DNA of 35,880 bases from Rhodococcus phenolicus (lineage in GTDB: Bacteria > Actinomycetota > Actinomycetes > Mycobacteriales > Mycobacteriaceae): the NCBI RefSeq assembly GCF_001646785.1, contig NZ_LRRH01000147.1, forward strand, positions 1-35,880. The letters run 5' to 3'. The position numbers and the translations under genes are program-made. Shown here one piece after another: positions 24,539 to 32,962 of the stretch. Within the stretch, counting starts at the first letter, position 1, and every line of letters starts with the position of its first letter. The notes beneath the pieces were generated by a model. The model saw nothing but the letters and a program-made list of their open reading frames with translations. It made no database searches and was not told the DNA's origin.

Positions 24539-25471
24539 ATGCTGAGCGGTGAGAAGATCCTGGTGACAGGAGCGGCCGGGCAGATCGCCTTCCCGATTGC
24601 GCGTGAGTTGGGCGCGGACAACGAGGTCTGGGGGCTGGCGCGGTTCAGCAAGGCGGAAGACCGGCAGCGGCTCGTCGACGTGGGGATCACCCCGGTGAAG
24701 GGCGACGTCGGCAGCGGCGAGTTCGACGACCTGCCTTCGGATTTCACCTATGTCGTGCATCTGGCGGCGAATCAGTCTCCGGGCTGGGACTACGACACGG
24801 CTCTGCGTGACAACGCCGAAGGCACCGGACTACTGCTTCAGCACTGCCGGAATGCACGGGGCGCACTGGTGATGTCGACTCATTCGGTCTACCGCCCGCA
24901 GGAAGACCCGATGTACGTGTTCACCGAGGAGTCGCCGCTGGGCGAGTGCAACAGCACCCACAGCCCCACCTACTCGGTATCGAAGATCGGTCAGGAGGCG
25001 ACCGCGCGACTCGCCGCGCGGGCATTCGGGGTGCCGGTGACAATCGCACGGATGAACGCATCGTACGGACCGAACGGCGGCCTGCCCGCCCTGCACGTCG
25101 ACGCGATTGCCGCCGGACGGCAGGTCACCACGCGGTGGGACCCGTGCATGTACAGCCCGATCTTCGAGGATGACATCAACCTGCAGGTGAGCAGCCTGCT
25201 CCAAGCGGCGACGGTCCCCGCGACCATCGTCAACTGGGCCGGCGACGAACCGGTCAGCGCCCAGGAGTGGGCGGCATACGCCGGCGAGTTGATGGGCGTC
25301 GATGCGACCGTCGATGTGGTCCCGATCGAGGGGACACTGCGGGGTTCGATCGCGGACACGACTCGGCGCATGTCCATCACCGGGCCATGCACGGTGGACT
25401 GGCGCGAGGGCCTCCGCCGGACAGTCGCAGCTCGCCATCCGGACAAGCTCGTCGAGATCGCACACTCGTGA
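24539..25471 (+). CDS. NAD-dependent epimerase/dehydratase (extended SDR)
   Basis: A 310-residue extended SDR from ATG 24539 (GAGG upstream). Motifs: nucleotide-binding TGAAGQIA (10-17; usual form TGxxGxxG, the last Gly replaced by Ala), 'VVHLAANQSPGWDYDTALRDNAEGT', Ser in 'VMSTHSVYRP', and catalytic YSVSK ('SPTYSVSKIGQE'). The C-terminal half is shorter than in sugar epimerases. Related enzymes act on hydroxysteroids, terpenoid alcohols or nucleotide sugars. Because neighbours are catabolic, oxidation or reduction of an alicyclic alcohol is more likely here than sugar metabolism. It heads a separate transcription unit behind the hairpin at 24417-24448; no copy of the shared operator lies in front of it. 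Confidence 0.88.
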   Translation: MLSGEKILVTGAAGQIAFPIARELGADNEVWGLARFSKAEDRQRLVDVGITPVKGDVGSGEFDDLPSDFTYVVHLAANQSPGWDYDTALRDNAEGTGLLLQHCRNARGALVMSTHSVYRPQEDPMYVFTEESPLGECNSTHSPTYSVSKIGQEATARLAARAFGVPVTIARMNASYGPNGGLPALHVDAIAAGRQVTTRWDPCMYSPIFEDDINLQVSSLLQAATVPATIVNWAGDEPVSAQEWAAYAGELMGVDATVDVVPIEGTLRGSIADTTRRMSITGPCTVDWREGLRRTVAARHPDKLVEIAHS

Positions 25472-25503
25472 GCACTACTTCGTAAATGGTTCCGGGAGAA
25501 CAT

Positions 25504-26382
25504 ATGTCGACAAACCTGCACGAGTCGTTGCCTGCCGAGCGGGTCGGTACACCGGCGAGCCCGGAGCTGCTGGAACGCCGTGCGAAGTTCGCCGCGACCG
25601 AGATCGACACCGCACTGGGAGTCACGGCGGGGGATACGGACTTCGCCGGCGTACCGTGCCGAACCATCCGCGCCGGAGACCAAGCCACAGTCCTCTACCT
25701 GCACGGGGGCGGCTACCGAATGGGCAGTCCGGAGGCGTACAACGCCTATGCCGCGGCGCTGGCGGCGGGCGCCGAGGCAACGGTCGTCGTACCGCGATAT
25801 CGGCTCGCGCCGGAGAACCCGTTCCCGGCCGGACTGCGCGATGCCCTCGCGGTCTACGAGGAAGTCGCGTCGACGATGCCCGGGCCGATCGTCGTCGCGG
25901 GCGATTCGGCGGGCGCAGGTCTGGCCGCAGCGGTGGTCGTAGCCGTGGGCGCCGAAAGCGGGCGCAGTCCCGACGGGTTGATGTTGCTGTCGCCGTGGCT
26001 CGATCTGCACTGCTTGTCGCCCTTCTACGAGAGCGCGACCGACGATTTCTTCCCGCTGACAACTGCGGAGTCGGCGCGGGACGACTATCTGCAGGGCACC
26101 CCCGCGGGCGATCCGTTGGTCTCGCCGTTGCTGGCCGACCACACCGGCTTCCCACCCACCTTGATTCAGGTCGGAGGCAACGAGGCGCTGGTCGGCGACG
26201 CTCTTGACCTGACTCGGTCACTGGCTATCGCGAACGTCACGTGCACATTGGAAGTCTTTGCAGATCAGGGACATACGTGGCCGCTGATCTACCCCGATCG
26301 CGGTGTCTCCATCGCTGCCATCGAGTCGTGTGCACGGTTCGTCCGGTCGATCGAAGCCGACAAGGCCGCCGACGAAGCCTAG
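25504..26382 (+). CDS. HSL-family alpha/beta-hydrolase (candidate lactone/ester hydrolase)
   Basis: From ATG 25504 (GGGAG seven bases before) the protein is 292 residues. It has the hormone-sensitive-lipase hallmarks HGGG (67-70) for the oxyanion hole, nucleophile Ser135 in GDSAG (133-137) and His257 in 'DQGHTWP'. The acid position reads 'VGGNEALVGD' (223-232): the usual Asp is replaced, so Glu226 or Asp232 would serve, as in relatives with 'AEVLLDD'. The family includes monoterpene epsilon-lactone hydrolase MlhB of Rhodococcus. With two BVMOs in the cluster, hydrolysis of their lactone or ester product is an attractive role, but inferred. It follows the epimerase by 32 bp. Confidence 0.9.
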   Translation: MSTNLHESLPAERVGTPASPELLERRAKFAATEIDTALGVTAGDTDFAGVPCRTIRAGDQATVLYLHGGGYRMGSPEAYNAYAAALAAGAEATVVVPRYRLAPENPFPAGLRDALAVYEEVASTMPGPIVVAGDSAGAGLAAAVVVAVGAESGRSPDGLMLLSPWLDLHCLSPFYESATDDFFPLTTAESARDDYLQGTPAGDPLVSPLLADHTGFPPTLIQVGGNEALVGDALDLTRSLAIANVTCTLEVFADQGHTWPLIYPDRGVSIAAIESCARFVRSIEADKAADEA

Positions 26383-26683
26383 TACGGCGTTCGCATTGCG
26401 GGGACCGGGGGAGCCACTCGGCTGCGAATCGGTCACCCGGTTTCTTGTCTTCGCTTGGTGCACAACGTGACACCGATGGGCATCCTTGCCGTCCTGTCTT
26501 CAACACATGATCGCATCCCAGATCTCGATCAGTGGCCCGAGCCTGTTCCGATGGACCGGGCCGCTGATCCTGTCGAGCGTCGCCGACCAGGGACGCACCC
26601 GGCTCCTGTCACCGTGCCTACCCGGGGCACGTCCACAACGCGGTTCTCACGAGGTACTTCACCTACGAGTGTAAGGAACGTCG
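26383..26683. other. Intergenic stretch before the DHA2 exporter
   Basis: Three hundred and one bases with no recognisable coding sequence in either strand and no copy of the shared operator. It probably holds a promoter for the exporter gene, but I cannot point to a convincing -35/-10 pair or hairpin. Confidence 0.4.
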
Positions 26684-28198
26684 ATGGCACACAGCGCATC
26701 AACTGGCGCCTCTGCGCCCCAGGTCCTTGAACAGGGTTGGTCTCTCCGACTGATTTTGTCTCTGATATCGCTGGTCGTACTTCTCGAAGCGCTCACCATG
26801 AACGCCAGCATGATCTCGACCGGACTGCCGGCAATCATGACCCACTTCCACACCGATCAGGGCGGCTGGGTCCAGACCGCATTCCTCCTGATTGCTGCGG
26901 TGATCAGTCCCACCTTGGGAAAGATCGCCGACATGGTCGGTAAACGTCGCGTCCTGCTCATCTGCGTTTTCATCGCGGCCGCCGGTTCGTTCGTCTCGGC
27001 AGTCGCCCCGAACTTCGCGCTGCTACTCATCGGGCGGGCGATGTCGAGCCTGCTCGTATCGTGCATGTTCCTCACATATTCGCTCATCCGCGACGTCTAT
27101 CCGCCGAAGACGGTCGCCATGTCCGTGGCCCTCGCCACCAGCGGCATGGGCATCGTCAGCATCGCGACGCCGTTTTTGACCGGTTGGCTCATCGACGACT
27201 ACGGATGGCGGTCGCTCTTCTGGTTCTTCACGATCATCCTGATCGTGGCGGGAACGTGCATCAAGCTGTCGACGGAGGAGTCGACGTACCGCCTTCGGTC
27301 CAAGATCGACCTGATCGGTGCCGCGCTGTTGGGCAGCGCCATCGGAGCAATCCTGGTCGCGGTGAGTTTTGCAGTGGAATGGGGATGGACCTCGGGAAAA
27401 ACGTTGGGCCTCTTGCTCCTCGGCGCCGTTCTGATCGCTCTCTGGATCTACTCCGCGACAGTCGTCAGTGAACCGCTGATCGACCTACGCCTGCTGACCC
27501 GGCGGTCCATCGGGCTGACCGCAATCGCCGCAGGTACGGCGTACGGCTCCACCACGGTGAGCTCGACGATCCTTCCGTTGATGTGCATGACCTCCGCGTC
27601 CTTGGGTCTCGGATACGGTTTCGGCGTCGACGCCACGGGGTTTGCGCTGATTCAATCGCCGCTCGGTGTCGCACAGGTCATCGGCGGCATTCTCGTCGGT
27701 GTGATGATCGGACGCGGACTCACCCCGCGCATCCTCCTTGCCGCGGGTGCCACGCTGCTGGCCACCGGCGCATTCATTGTCCTTGCAGGGATGGACACCA
27801 AGTCGATCGTTCTGGTGGGAGCAATCATCACGGGCCTCGGCACCGGCCTGGCCTACAGCTCCATTCCGAACCTTCAAATCCAAACCGTGCCACCGGAGCT
27901 GCAGGCGTCGACGGCAAGCATCGTCGCGACCAGTCAGTCCATGATGGGAGCGATCCTGCCGGTTGCCGTGTTCACCGTCTTGAACTCGAACGTTGCTCGG
28001 GTCGCCGACGGCGTTCCGCTGTACTCGTCGACGGGCATGCACTTGGCATGGATCATGAGTGCCGGCATCGCGATCACCAGTCTCGTCGCAGTATTCCTTG
28101 TCCCACGGCATATCGTTCAACTGACGGTTCCGGCGTCGAAGGTAGACGATGTCTCCATCACTGCAGCCGCACGTCCGCAAGCACCCGTAGCACGCTGA
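26684..28198 (+). CDS. MFS transporter, DHA2 (14-segment) drug-exporter type
   Basis: A 504-residue membrane protein from ATG 26684 (AAGGAA upstream) with about 14 hydrophobic segments. The A-motif loop reads 'LGKIADMVGKRRVLL', and motif C-like 'ATSGMGIVSIATPFLTGWLIDDYGWRSLFWF' is typical of the DHA2 family of H+ antiporters. These usually export toxic hydrophobic compounds; a few import. In this position, after the epimerase and hydrolase and before a terminator, it may relieve toxicity of the substrate or intermediates. It is not related to the MHS importer at 3336-4712. Confidence 0.93.
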   Translation: MAHSASTGASAPQVLEQGWSLRLILSLISLVVLLEALTMNASMISTGLPAIMTHFHTDQGGWVQTAFLLIAAVISPTLGKIADMVGKRRVLLICVFIAAAGSFVSAVAPNFALLLIGRAMSSLLVSCMFLTYSLIRDVYPPKTVAMSVALATSGMGIVSIATPFLTGWLIDDYGWRSLFWFFTIILIVAGTCIKLSTEESTYRLRSKIDLIGAALLGSAIGAILVAVSFAVEWGWTSGKTLGLLLLGAVLIALWIYSATVVSEPLIDLRLLTRRSIGLTAIAAGTAYGSTTVSSTILPLMCMTSASLGLGYGFGVDATGFALIQSPLGVAQVIGGILVGVMIGRGLTPRILLAAGATLLATGAFIVLAGMDTKSIVLVGAIITGLGTGLAYSSIPNLQIQTVPPELQASTASIVATSQSMMGAILPVAVFTVLNSNVARVADGVPLYSSTGMHLAWIMSAGIAITSLVAVFLVPRHIVQLTVPASKVDDVSITAAARPQAPVAR

Positions 28199-28209
28199 CC
28201 ACACCGCCG

Positions 28210-28244
28210 CAGAGGCCGTCGACCGCACCGGTCGACGGCCTCTG
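28210..28244 (+). terminator. Hairpin terminator after the exporter
   Basis: CAGAGGCCGTCGACCG (28210-28225), loop CAC, CGGTCGACGGCCTCTG (28229-28244): a perfect 16-bp stem, 12 bases after the exporter stop. It marks the right edge of the intact catabolic cluster. Confidence 0.85.
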
Positions 28245-28406
28245 CTCGTCGGGCCCTCGCGAGTCTTCGAGATCACCCGCAGCCGAGACCAGGACGCGCT
28301 GAAAGCAACAGGCGCGGTTGAACCCACGGATGGCACAAAACTGTTCTTCGGTCTCGATCGGACACAGTCTCGTTCGGGCCTTGCCCTCGGTTCTCGGGCA
28401 TGCTGA

Positions 28407-28677
28407 ATCCATGCCGCGGAATTGGAATCGGCTGTCGCCGAGCACCGTCCGGATCTGGTTGTGACCGATGTGCGGATGCCGCCGGGTTTCACCGACGAGG
28501 GGTTGCGCGTAGCAGTGGCACTGCGACGAACCTATCCGGACCTTGCCCTGGCCGCGCTGGGCCAGAAGGTCGAATTGAGTTACGCCGACGAACTCAAGGG
28601 CGCGGACGGTGGACGGGTCGGTTATCTGCTGAAGGATCGCATCGTCGATGTCGAGGAGTTCGTCTCCCGCAGCCTGG
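28407..28677 (+). pseudogene. Response-regulator receiver-domain fragment (NarL/LuxR type)
   Basis: The frame reads HAAELESAVAEHRPDLVVTD, then VRMPPGFTDEGLRVAVALRR, and later GGRVGYLLKDRIVDVEEFVS. This is the centre and end of a NarL-type receiver domain, with the phospho-acceptor Asp in 'VVTDVRMPP' and the conserved Lys in 'YLLKDR'. The first part of the domain and the whole LuxR HTH are missing. The frame runs into unrelated sequence at about 28675. No start codon or ribosome binding site fits. It is a dead fragment left by a deletion or rearrangement. Confidence 0.75.
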
Positions 28678-28821
28678 GCAGGAGCGGCCGTGGGCGTCTT
28701 GACGGCACTGTGGCTGCGTCGCCGACCGGTCGCGATTGTCGCTGCCGTGGCCGCGGCGGTGCTGGTGAGCGTCGTGGCGGTGTTCGCCGCGTCTGCAGTC
28801 TCGACGCTGCAGTTGTGGTAG
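28678..28821 (+). pseudogene. C-terminal fragment of a membrane protein
   Basis: Directly abutting the receiver-domain fragment, a different frame reads AGAAVGVLTALWLRRRPVAI followed by a strongly hydrophobic stretch (VAAVAAAVLVSVVAVFAASA) and stops after STLQLW at 28821. It looks like the last transmembrane helix of a lost membrane protein; there is no start. The junction suggests a deletion fusing two genes. Confidence 0.5.
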
Positions 28822-29596
28822 GGGCAGATCCGACGTGCTCGACGGTCGGAATCGTTCGAGAGTTGCTCCGCTTGGGAAAACGTGCTTTCGTCACGGGCTT
28901 TCGCTGCGGCAGGCCGCGGCCGGGTACACGTTCGCTGCGGTGCTGCTCCGACCGCGGCAGTGACCGCATCAGGTGCCGGTCGCCGGAATCCGGCGCCATC
29001 ATCGGTGAGAGGTGTACGACGACTTCGCGTTCGGCCGGCGCGCCCGGGCGAGATCGTCGCCACACTCATTTCCCTGAGCGGGAGCAGTCGCTGGGCTTCT
29101 CCGAAGGGACGAAAGGTTCGTGCCGTGCAAATGTGGGACCTGCTTACGGCGGAGGAGATAGGTTGTGATCCAATCCCGTGGTTGCCGGAACATCCCCCGG
29201 TTTCGGCAACACTCATCCGATTGCGTTGGCGTGCTCTTGCGTTCCGGAGGGTCGGTCGGGGATTGCCGCTGCCGCCCTGGTCGTGAGTCCGGTTCTGGCT
29301 GTCCACTGTAGGGGAGTGCAGGGGGTGTCCGGTCGGAATCGGCTTCCGCTGTTCGGGGTTCGGGGTTCGGGGTTCGGGTCCCAGTCCCCGTCGGTGAACC
29401 GTGGTGCGGGTTCGCAACAGCGCGGCGCCCGAGACTGTGAGACCGCTGCACCTTTCTGATCCACGGGGACTCGAACGTGCCCGTCGCGGCAGCACCGTGA
29501 ATTCACCGATCCGTCCCTACGGGCAGGTTGCAGTGCGCAGGAATCCGTAGGCTGCTTCCGGTACCAGCCGGCCTGCGAATGTGCCAGGCTCCGGGA
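28822..29596. other. Non-coding or decayed region
   Basis: About 775 bp with no frame that gives a recognisable protein. The open frames on both strands are low-complexity and rich in Arg/Pro. Together with the two fragments before it this looks like a stretch of decaying genes. It contains a short tandem repeat (separate entry). Confidence 0.5.
29351..29378 (+). repeat. Tandem repeat, four copies of GTTCGGG
   Basis: Four exact head-to-tail copies of the 7-mer GTTCGGG, followed by TCCCAG. No gene is recognisable around it. Its role is unknown; it could simply be a slippage product. Confidence 0.85.
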
Positions 29597-30127
29597 ATGA
29601 CCTGGCCGCAGCGCGTCATCTCACCGGATGCCACCGAAATGGGGGCGATCGCCCACGGCCCTCGGATACTTGCCCGGGATCCGGGACTGATCGTCGGGCT
29701 GCGTTCGATCGTGGCGTACTCGTCGGGCTTGGACCTGGCGATCGTGGCGATAGCGAACGGTGTCCGCGCCGATGCCATGGAACAGCTGTTCCAGGCGCCG
29801 GCAGAGCTCGATCCGGTCACCGGTGAACCTCGCAGAGGTCGATGGGCAGGCGAAGGCCGACAGCTGCAGGTACGCGCCCTCGACGACGCGATGCTCCAGC
29901 CCGTCCCTCGGCGTCACACGCAGGGTTTTCATCAGCAGCCGGACTCGTATCGGCGCGAGTACCTCTACGAGATCTCCCCGCTACCGGATGTCACCGAGCT
30001 GCCGTTGCTCACCGCGTGGCCCGCACTCGGCCTCGCGCCGGTCACCACCTATCTGGAGCTGCCGGCGCCCGCAGTACTGCGGGCGGGGACTCTCTTCCTC
30101 GACACCGATCCCGGTCATTGGTTCTGA
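29597..30127 (+). CDS. Hypothetical protein
   Basis: A 176-residue protein if started at ATG 29597; the frame is open upstream to a TTG/ATG-like start at 29528. I do not recognise a named domain. The sequence has an ordered, soluble composition: 'GPRILARDPGLIVGLRSIVAYSSGLDLAIVAIANGVRADAM' (two beta/helix segments) and a C-terminal beta-rich part 'ELPLLTAWPALGLAPVTTYLELPAPAVLRAG'. Its pattern resembles conserved actinobacterial hypothetical proteins, but I cannot name a function. It stands alone, 127 bp before a TetR gene, outside the catabolic cluster. Confidence 0.6.
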   Translation: MTWPQRVISPDATEMGAIAHGPRILARDPGLIVGLRSIVAYSSGLDLAIVAIANGVRADAMEQLFQAPAELDPVTGEPRRGRWAGEGRQLQVRALDDAMLQPVPRRHTQGFHQQPDSYRREYLYEISPLPDVTELPLLTAWPALGLAPVTTYLELPAPAVLRAGTLFLDTDPGHWF

Positions 30128-30254
30128 CCGCACTCGCGGCCACACTGACGTCCCGCCCGAGGGATTCGTCGACCAGTACACTGCTCGGCGGAGCTTTGTG
30201 TGAGACCCGGTTCGTGACCGTTGATCGGTGATCGACACCCGGAGACAACATTAA

Positions 30255-30803
30255 TTGACTAATCGTTCAGTTAATGATTGGCTGAGGTCATGGCGAGAAG
30301 CGTCTATCCCCAAGCGTGTGGCAGAGCGTCGCGCCGCCATTCTCACCGCCGCCGCGTCCCTATCCGCGTCCAACTGGTTCGCCGGCACGACCATCGCTGC
30401 AGTCGCTCGTGGTGCCTGGATGAGTTCAGGAAACGTCTTCCACTGTTTTCCCGACAAGGCGGCACTGTTCCGGGGAGTGTTCGAGCAATCGATCGTCGAA
30501 TTTGCGCAGTTGGTGGAGCGTTACGTGCACCATCCGAACCCGGTGCCGACGCTACTGGATCTCATCGAAGCCCAGGTCGGTCAGGCTTTGGACCCCGTTG
30601 CCACAGGGTTGATGGTCGAGGTGCTTGCGGCCGGTCGGTCGCGATGGCGAACTCGCCCGCTGACAGCCGAGGAAGAACTTGCATTCACCACCTACCGAGT
30701 GCACGCCGACCCGGACAATCCTGTCGATCCGCGCCCCCTGGTGCGGCTGACCATCATCCGTCTTCTCACCGCAGGGAAAGAGTTCAATGACCAACGCCAC
30801 TGA
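30255..30803 (+). CDS. TetR-family transcriptional regulator
   Basis: A 182-residue TetR protein if started at TTG 30255 (GGAG ten bases before). The HTH is in 'TTIAAVARGAWMSSGNVFHCFPDKAALFRGVFEQ' (about 45-78). GTG 30318 is an alternative start, which would put the protein's first residue just before 'AERRAAILTAAASL', the usual beginning of this domain, and leave the palindrome at 30258-30271 upstream of the gene. Its 3' end overlaps the next gene by 17 bp, so the two are co-transcribed. The ligand is unknown; the target is probably its own two-gene unit. Confidence 0.82.
   Translation: MTNRSVNDWLRSWREASIPKRVAERRAAILTAAASLSASNWFAGTTIAAVARGAWMSSGNVFHCFPDKAALFRGVFEQSIVEFAQLVERYVHHPNPVPTLLDLIEAQVGQALDPVATGLMVEVLAAGRSRWRTRPLTAEEELAFTTYRVHADPDNPVDPRPLVRLTIIRLLTAGKEFNDQRH
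30258..30271. promoter_or_regulatory. Possible TetR operator
   Basis: ACTAATCGTTCAGT is an imperfect palindrome (10 of 14 positions symmetric, pattern ACTnAnCGnTnAGT) in an AT-rich patch at the start of the TetR gene. Short inverted repeats with TGAnCG-type arms are common autoregulatory TetR sites. Whether it is inside or upstream of the coding region depends on the start chosen for the gene. Confidence 0.45.
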
Positions 30804-31476
30804 CATCGAACTTCGTCCGCGTCACTGGTGGACCATCGGCTTCGTGCTGATCGGCCTGCTTCTCGGGTGTGGCGTCGGTTTCGTTCTGAACCCGATCGGC
30901 TCATGGGTGCTCGAACTTCTCGGTGGTGTTCCCGCACCGGTCCGAATCGCTATGACCTTGCCGCTGGTGTGGCAGGTTCCGGTGCTCGGCGTTCTCGGTG
31001 GTCTGCTGGGGCTGTTCGTTGCTGCCGAAGGGGAGAAGGCGGCGTTGAAGCTCACTGTGTCCGATGACCGCCTGATCTTCGACCAGCACGGTCACACACG
31101 TGTGGTCCCCCGCGGGACGATTTCTGCGATCTTCGCGGACGGGAAGGATCTTGTCGTCAACGGCGCCGCAGACAGGCAGATCGTGCGGTACAAGGCGACC
31201 GATATCTCGATCGATGCTGTGGCCGACGCACTGCGAACTCATCGATACCCGTGGACGGGCGCGACGGACCCGCACGAGCACGAGTACTCGCCCTGGGTCG
31301 ACGGCAGCGGAGAGACCACCGAGGACGAGGACCACGCGTTCCGCGCCCGGCGGCGTGCCCTCGAGAAGAAGGACCGACACGATGCGGAATCAGCCCTCGA
31401 CCGCCTCCACTCCTTCGGTCTCGTAGTGCGCGACCGCCGGGGAGGCCAGGAGTTTCGTCGCCTGGACAGCAAGTAG
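30787..31476 (+). CDS. Small membrane protein, YqeB-like with PH-type domain
   Basis: A 229-residue protein with two N-terminal membrane segments (about 14-36 and 58-78), followed by a cytoplasmic beta-rich domain: 'LKLTVSDDRLIFDQHGHTRVVPRGTISAIFADGKDLVVNGAADRQIVRYKATDI' is like the PH-type domain of the YqeB family. The C-terminal half is charged and probably helical (ETTEDEDHAFRARRRALEKKDRHDAE). ATG 30787 overlaps the end of the TetR gene, so the regulator probably controls it. Function of the family is unknown. Confidence 0.78.
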   Translation: MTNATDIELRPRHWWTIGFVLIGLLLGCGVGFVLNPIGSWVLELLGGVPAPVRIAMTLPLVWQVPVLGVLGGLLGLFVAAEGEKAALKLTVSDDRLIFDQHGHTRVVPRGTISAIFADGKDLVVNGAADRQIVRYKATDISIDAVADALRTHRYPWTGATDPHEHEYSPWVDGSGETTEDEDHAFRARRRALEKKDRHDAESALDRLHSFGLVVRDRRGGQEFRRLDSK

Positions 31477-31742
31477 ATCCGATACGCCGGTTTCCCGGAC
31501 CGCGAGCAATGCGGGACATGCCCACCCGGTGATGTCAGATGCGGGTGGTGAACGAGTATCGATGTCCCCCAAACACATACGTGCCCGGACGCAGTTCCCG
31601 GCCGGGACACAACAACTACAGCTGTACGCGTGCTCGGCCCGGCCGCACGGTAGCGCCTGCCCATCGCCTCGTCTCGCGGCGGGAGGCGACGCGGGTCGCG
31701 AGTTGCCCGGATCATCAGCGATTGCACAAGGAGTCATACACC

Positions 31743-32831
31743 ATGCGCGAGCGGTCGCCCGCCTCGACACCACACCACTGCGGCCAGGTCTCAGCGACCG
31801 CGGAGGAACCTCGAAAACGGCGGCGCCTACGCGCGGCAGCCCTGATCGGTGGGTGTGTCGTGCTCAGCGCGGTGAGCGCCGAATTGCTTGCAGCGTATGC
31901 GGACAACACCGGAAAACTGGGCCCCATCGTGTTCGCCGTGGTCTTCTTCGCTGCGCTCTACGGCGCACCGGCCCTACTCGTGCGGGAGATCACCCGCCGA
32001 GCCGGCTGGGGCTGGGATTCGATGCTGCTATTGATGTTGAGCTTGGCGATCGCGCAGGCCTGTCTCATCGACCAGTCCCTTTTCAGCGAGGACTACCACG
32101 ACTATGACGGCTGGACCGAGAACTACCAGGCAACACTCATCCCCATAGCCGGGGTGAGTGTGTACAACGCGTTCAACTTCGTCCTCGGGCACGTGATTTA
32201 CAGTTTCGGGGCGCCCATCGCCCTGGCGGAGGCATGGAGACCGCACACGGCCCAGGACTCGTGGCTCAGAGCGCCCGGCCTGATCGTCGCCGCGGCCGCA
32301 TACCTCGTTGCTGCCGGTCTGATCATCAACGATCCGGAATCACAGAATGCGTCGGTTCCTCAACTGCTTGCTGCGAGCAGCCTGGTGATCGCCTGCGTGG
32401 GGTTGGCATACGCATTGGGCAAGCGACACCAGAAGAAGGCGAGCCACGACACCGACGAGGGCGCGTCGGCGCCGACCGTCGGCACCGTGTTCGCTGTGAT
32501 GTTGGTACTCGCCTGCCTGCTCAACCTCGCAGGGGAGGATTGGCGCGGAGTAGCTGTGGCCGTGGGGGCCACCGCCGCCGGGGGAGCGCTCATTGTTCTG
32601 GGCGCCCGGCGTCGAGGGTGGGGGCTTCGCCACGTCGCTGCGGTGGCGCTCGCTTTCCTTGTCAGTCGTGGCGTTTTGGCGTTCACCTACGAGCCGTTGA
32701 CGGGCATGGTGGCGGCGTGGTCGAAGTACACCCACAACACCGTCATGCTCACCATCGTTCTGGCTGCCGGATGGTGTGCCCTCACAAGCCCACGACCGCC
32801 CTCAGCGCCCCGCCGATCCGCCTCCGCGTGA
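31743..32831 (+). CDS. Polytopic membrane protein of unknown function
   Basis: From ATG 31743 (AAGGAGT about nine bases before) the protein is 362 residues with about eight or nine hydrophobic segments, e.g. 'AALIGGCVVLSAVSAELLAAY', 'GPIVFAVVFFAALYGAPALL', 'LIVAAAAYLVAAGLII', 'TVGTVFAVMLVLACLLNLA'. A short charged loop 'KRHQKKASHDTDEG' lies in the middle. I do not recognise a transporter or enzyme family. The 266 bp before it (31477-31742) show no clear gene. An IS256-type end sequence lies 70 bp after the stop. Confidence 0.75.
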   Translation: MRERSPASTPHHCGQVSATAEEPRKRRRLRAAALIGGCVVLSAVSAELLAAYADNTGKLGPIVFAVVFFAALYGAPALLVREITRRAGWGWDSMLLLMLSLAIAQACLIDQSLFSEDYHDYDGWTENYQATLIPIAGVSVYNAFNFVLGHVIYSFGAPIALAEAWRPHTAQDSWLRAPGLIVAAAAYLVAAGLIINDPESQNASVPQLLAASSLVIACVGLAYALGKRHQKKASHDTDEGASAPTVGTVFAVMLVLACLLNLAGEDWRGVAVAVGATAAGGALIVLGARRRGWGLRHVAAVALAFLVSRGVLAFTYEPLTGMVAAWSKYTHNTVMLTIVLAAGWCALTSPRPPSAPRRSASA

Positions 32832-32900
32832 TTTTCGCACTGAGATGCCGTGGCTCTCCGCACGATATTGCGGGCTCGGCGACCTGGAGGAGGGGGAAAC

Positions 32901-32945
32901 AGTCAAATCCTGTGGATCGAGGGGCCGTCAGGCGACGTCGCCCAG
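32901..32945. repeat. IS256-type element end, copy 1
   Basis: GTCAAATCCTGTGGATCGAG and the following GGGCCGTCAGGCGAC match, with few differences, 34800-34843 (GTCAAGTCCTGCGGATCGAG ... GTCAGGCGACCTCG). The second copy lies at the 3' end of a decayed IS256-type transposase, so this first copy is probably a leftover end of the same kind of element. Both have the same orientation and they bracket the hydrolase-MarR pair. Confidence 0.55.
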
Positions 32946-32962
32946 GTGGCCGAAGTTGGCGC

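Noticed and set aside
24991-26142. A 383-residue minus-strand frame
   Set aside because: It is antisense to the epimerase and HSL hydrolase genes, both with intact catalytic motifs, and shows no domain.
26210-26230. Partial match CACTGGCTA to the shared palindrome
   Set aside because: It lies inside the coding sequence of the HSL hydrolase, has only one half of the palindrome and no -35/-10 around it.
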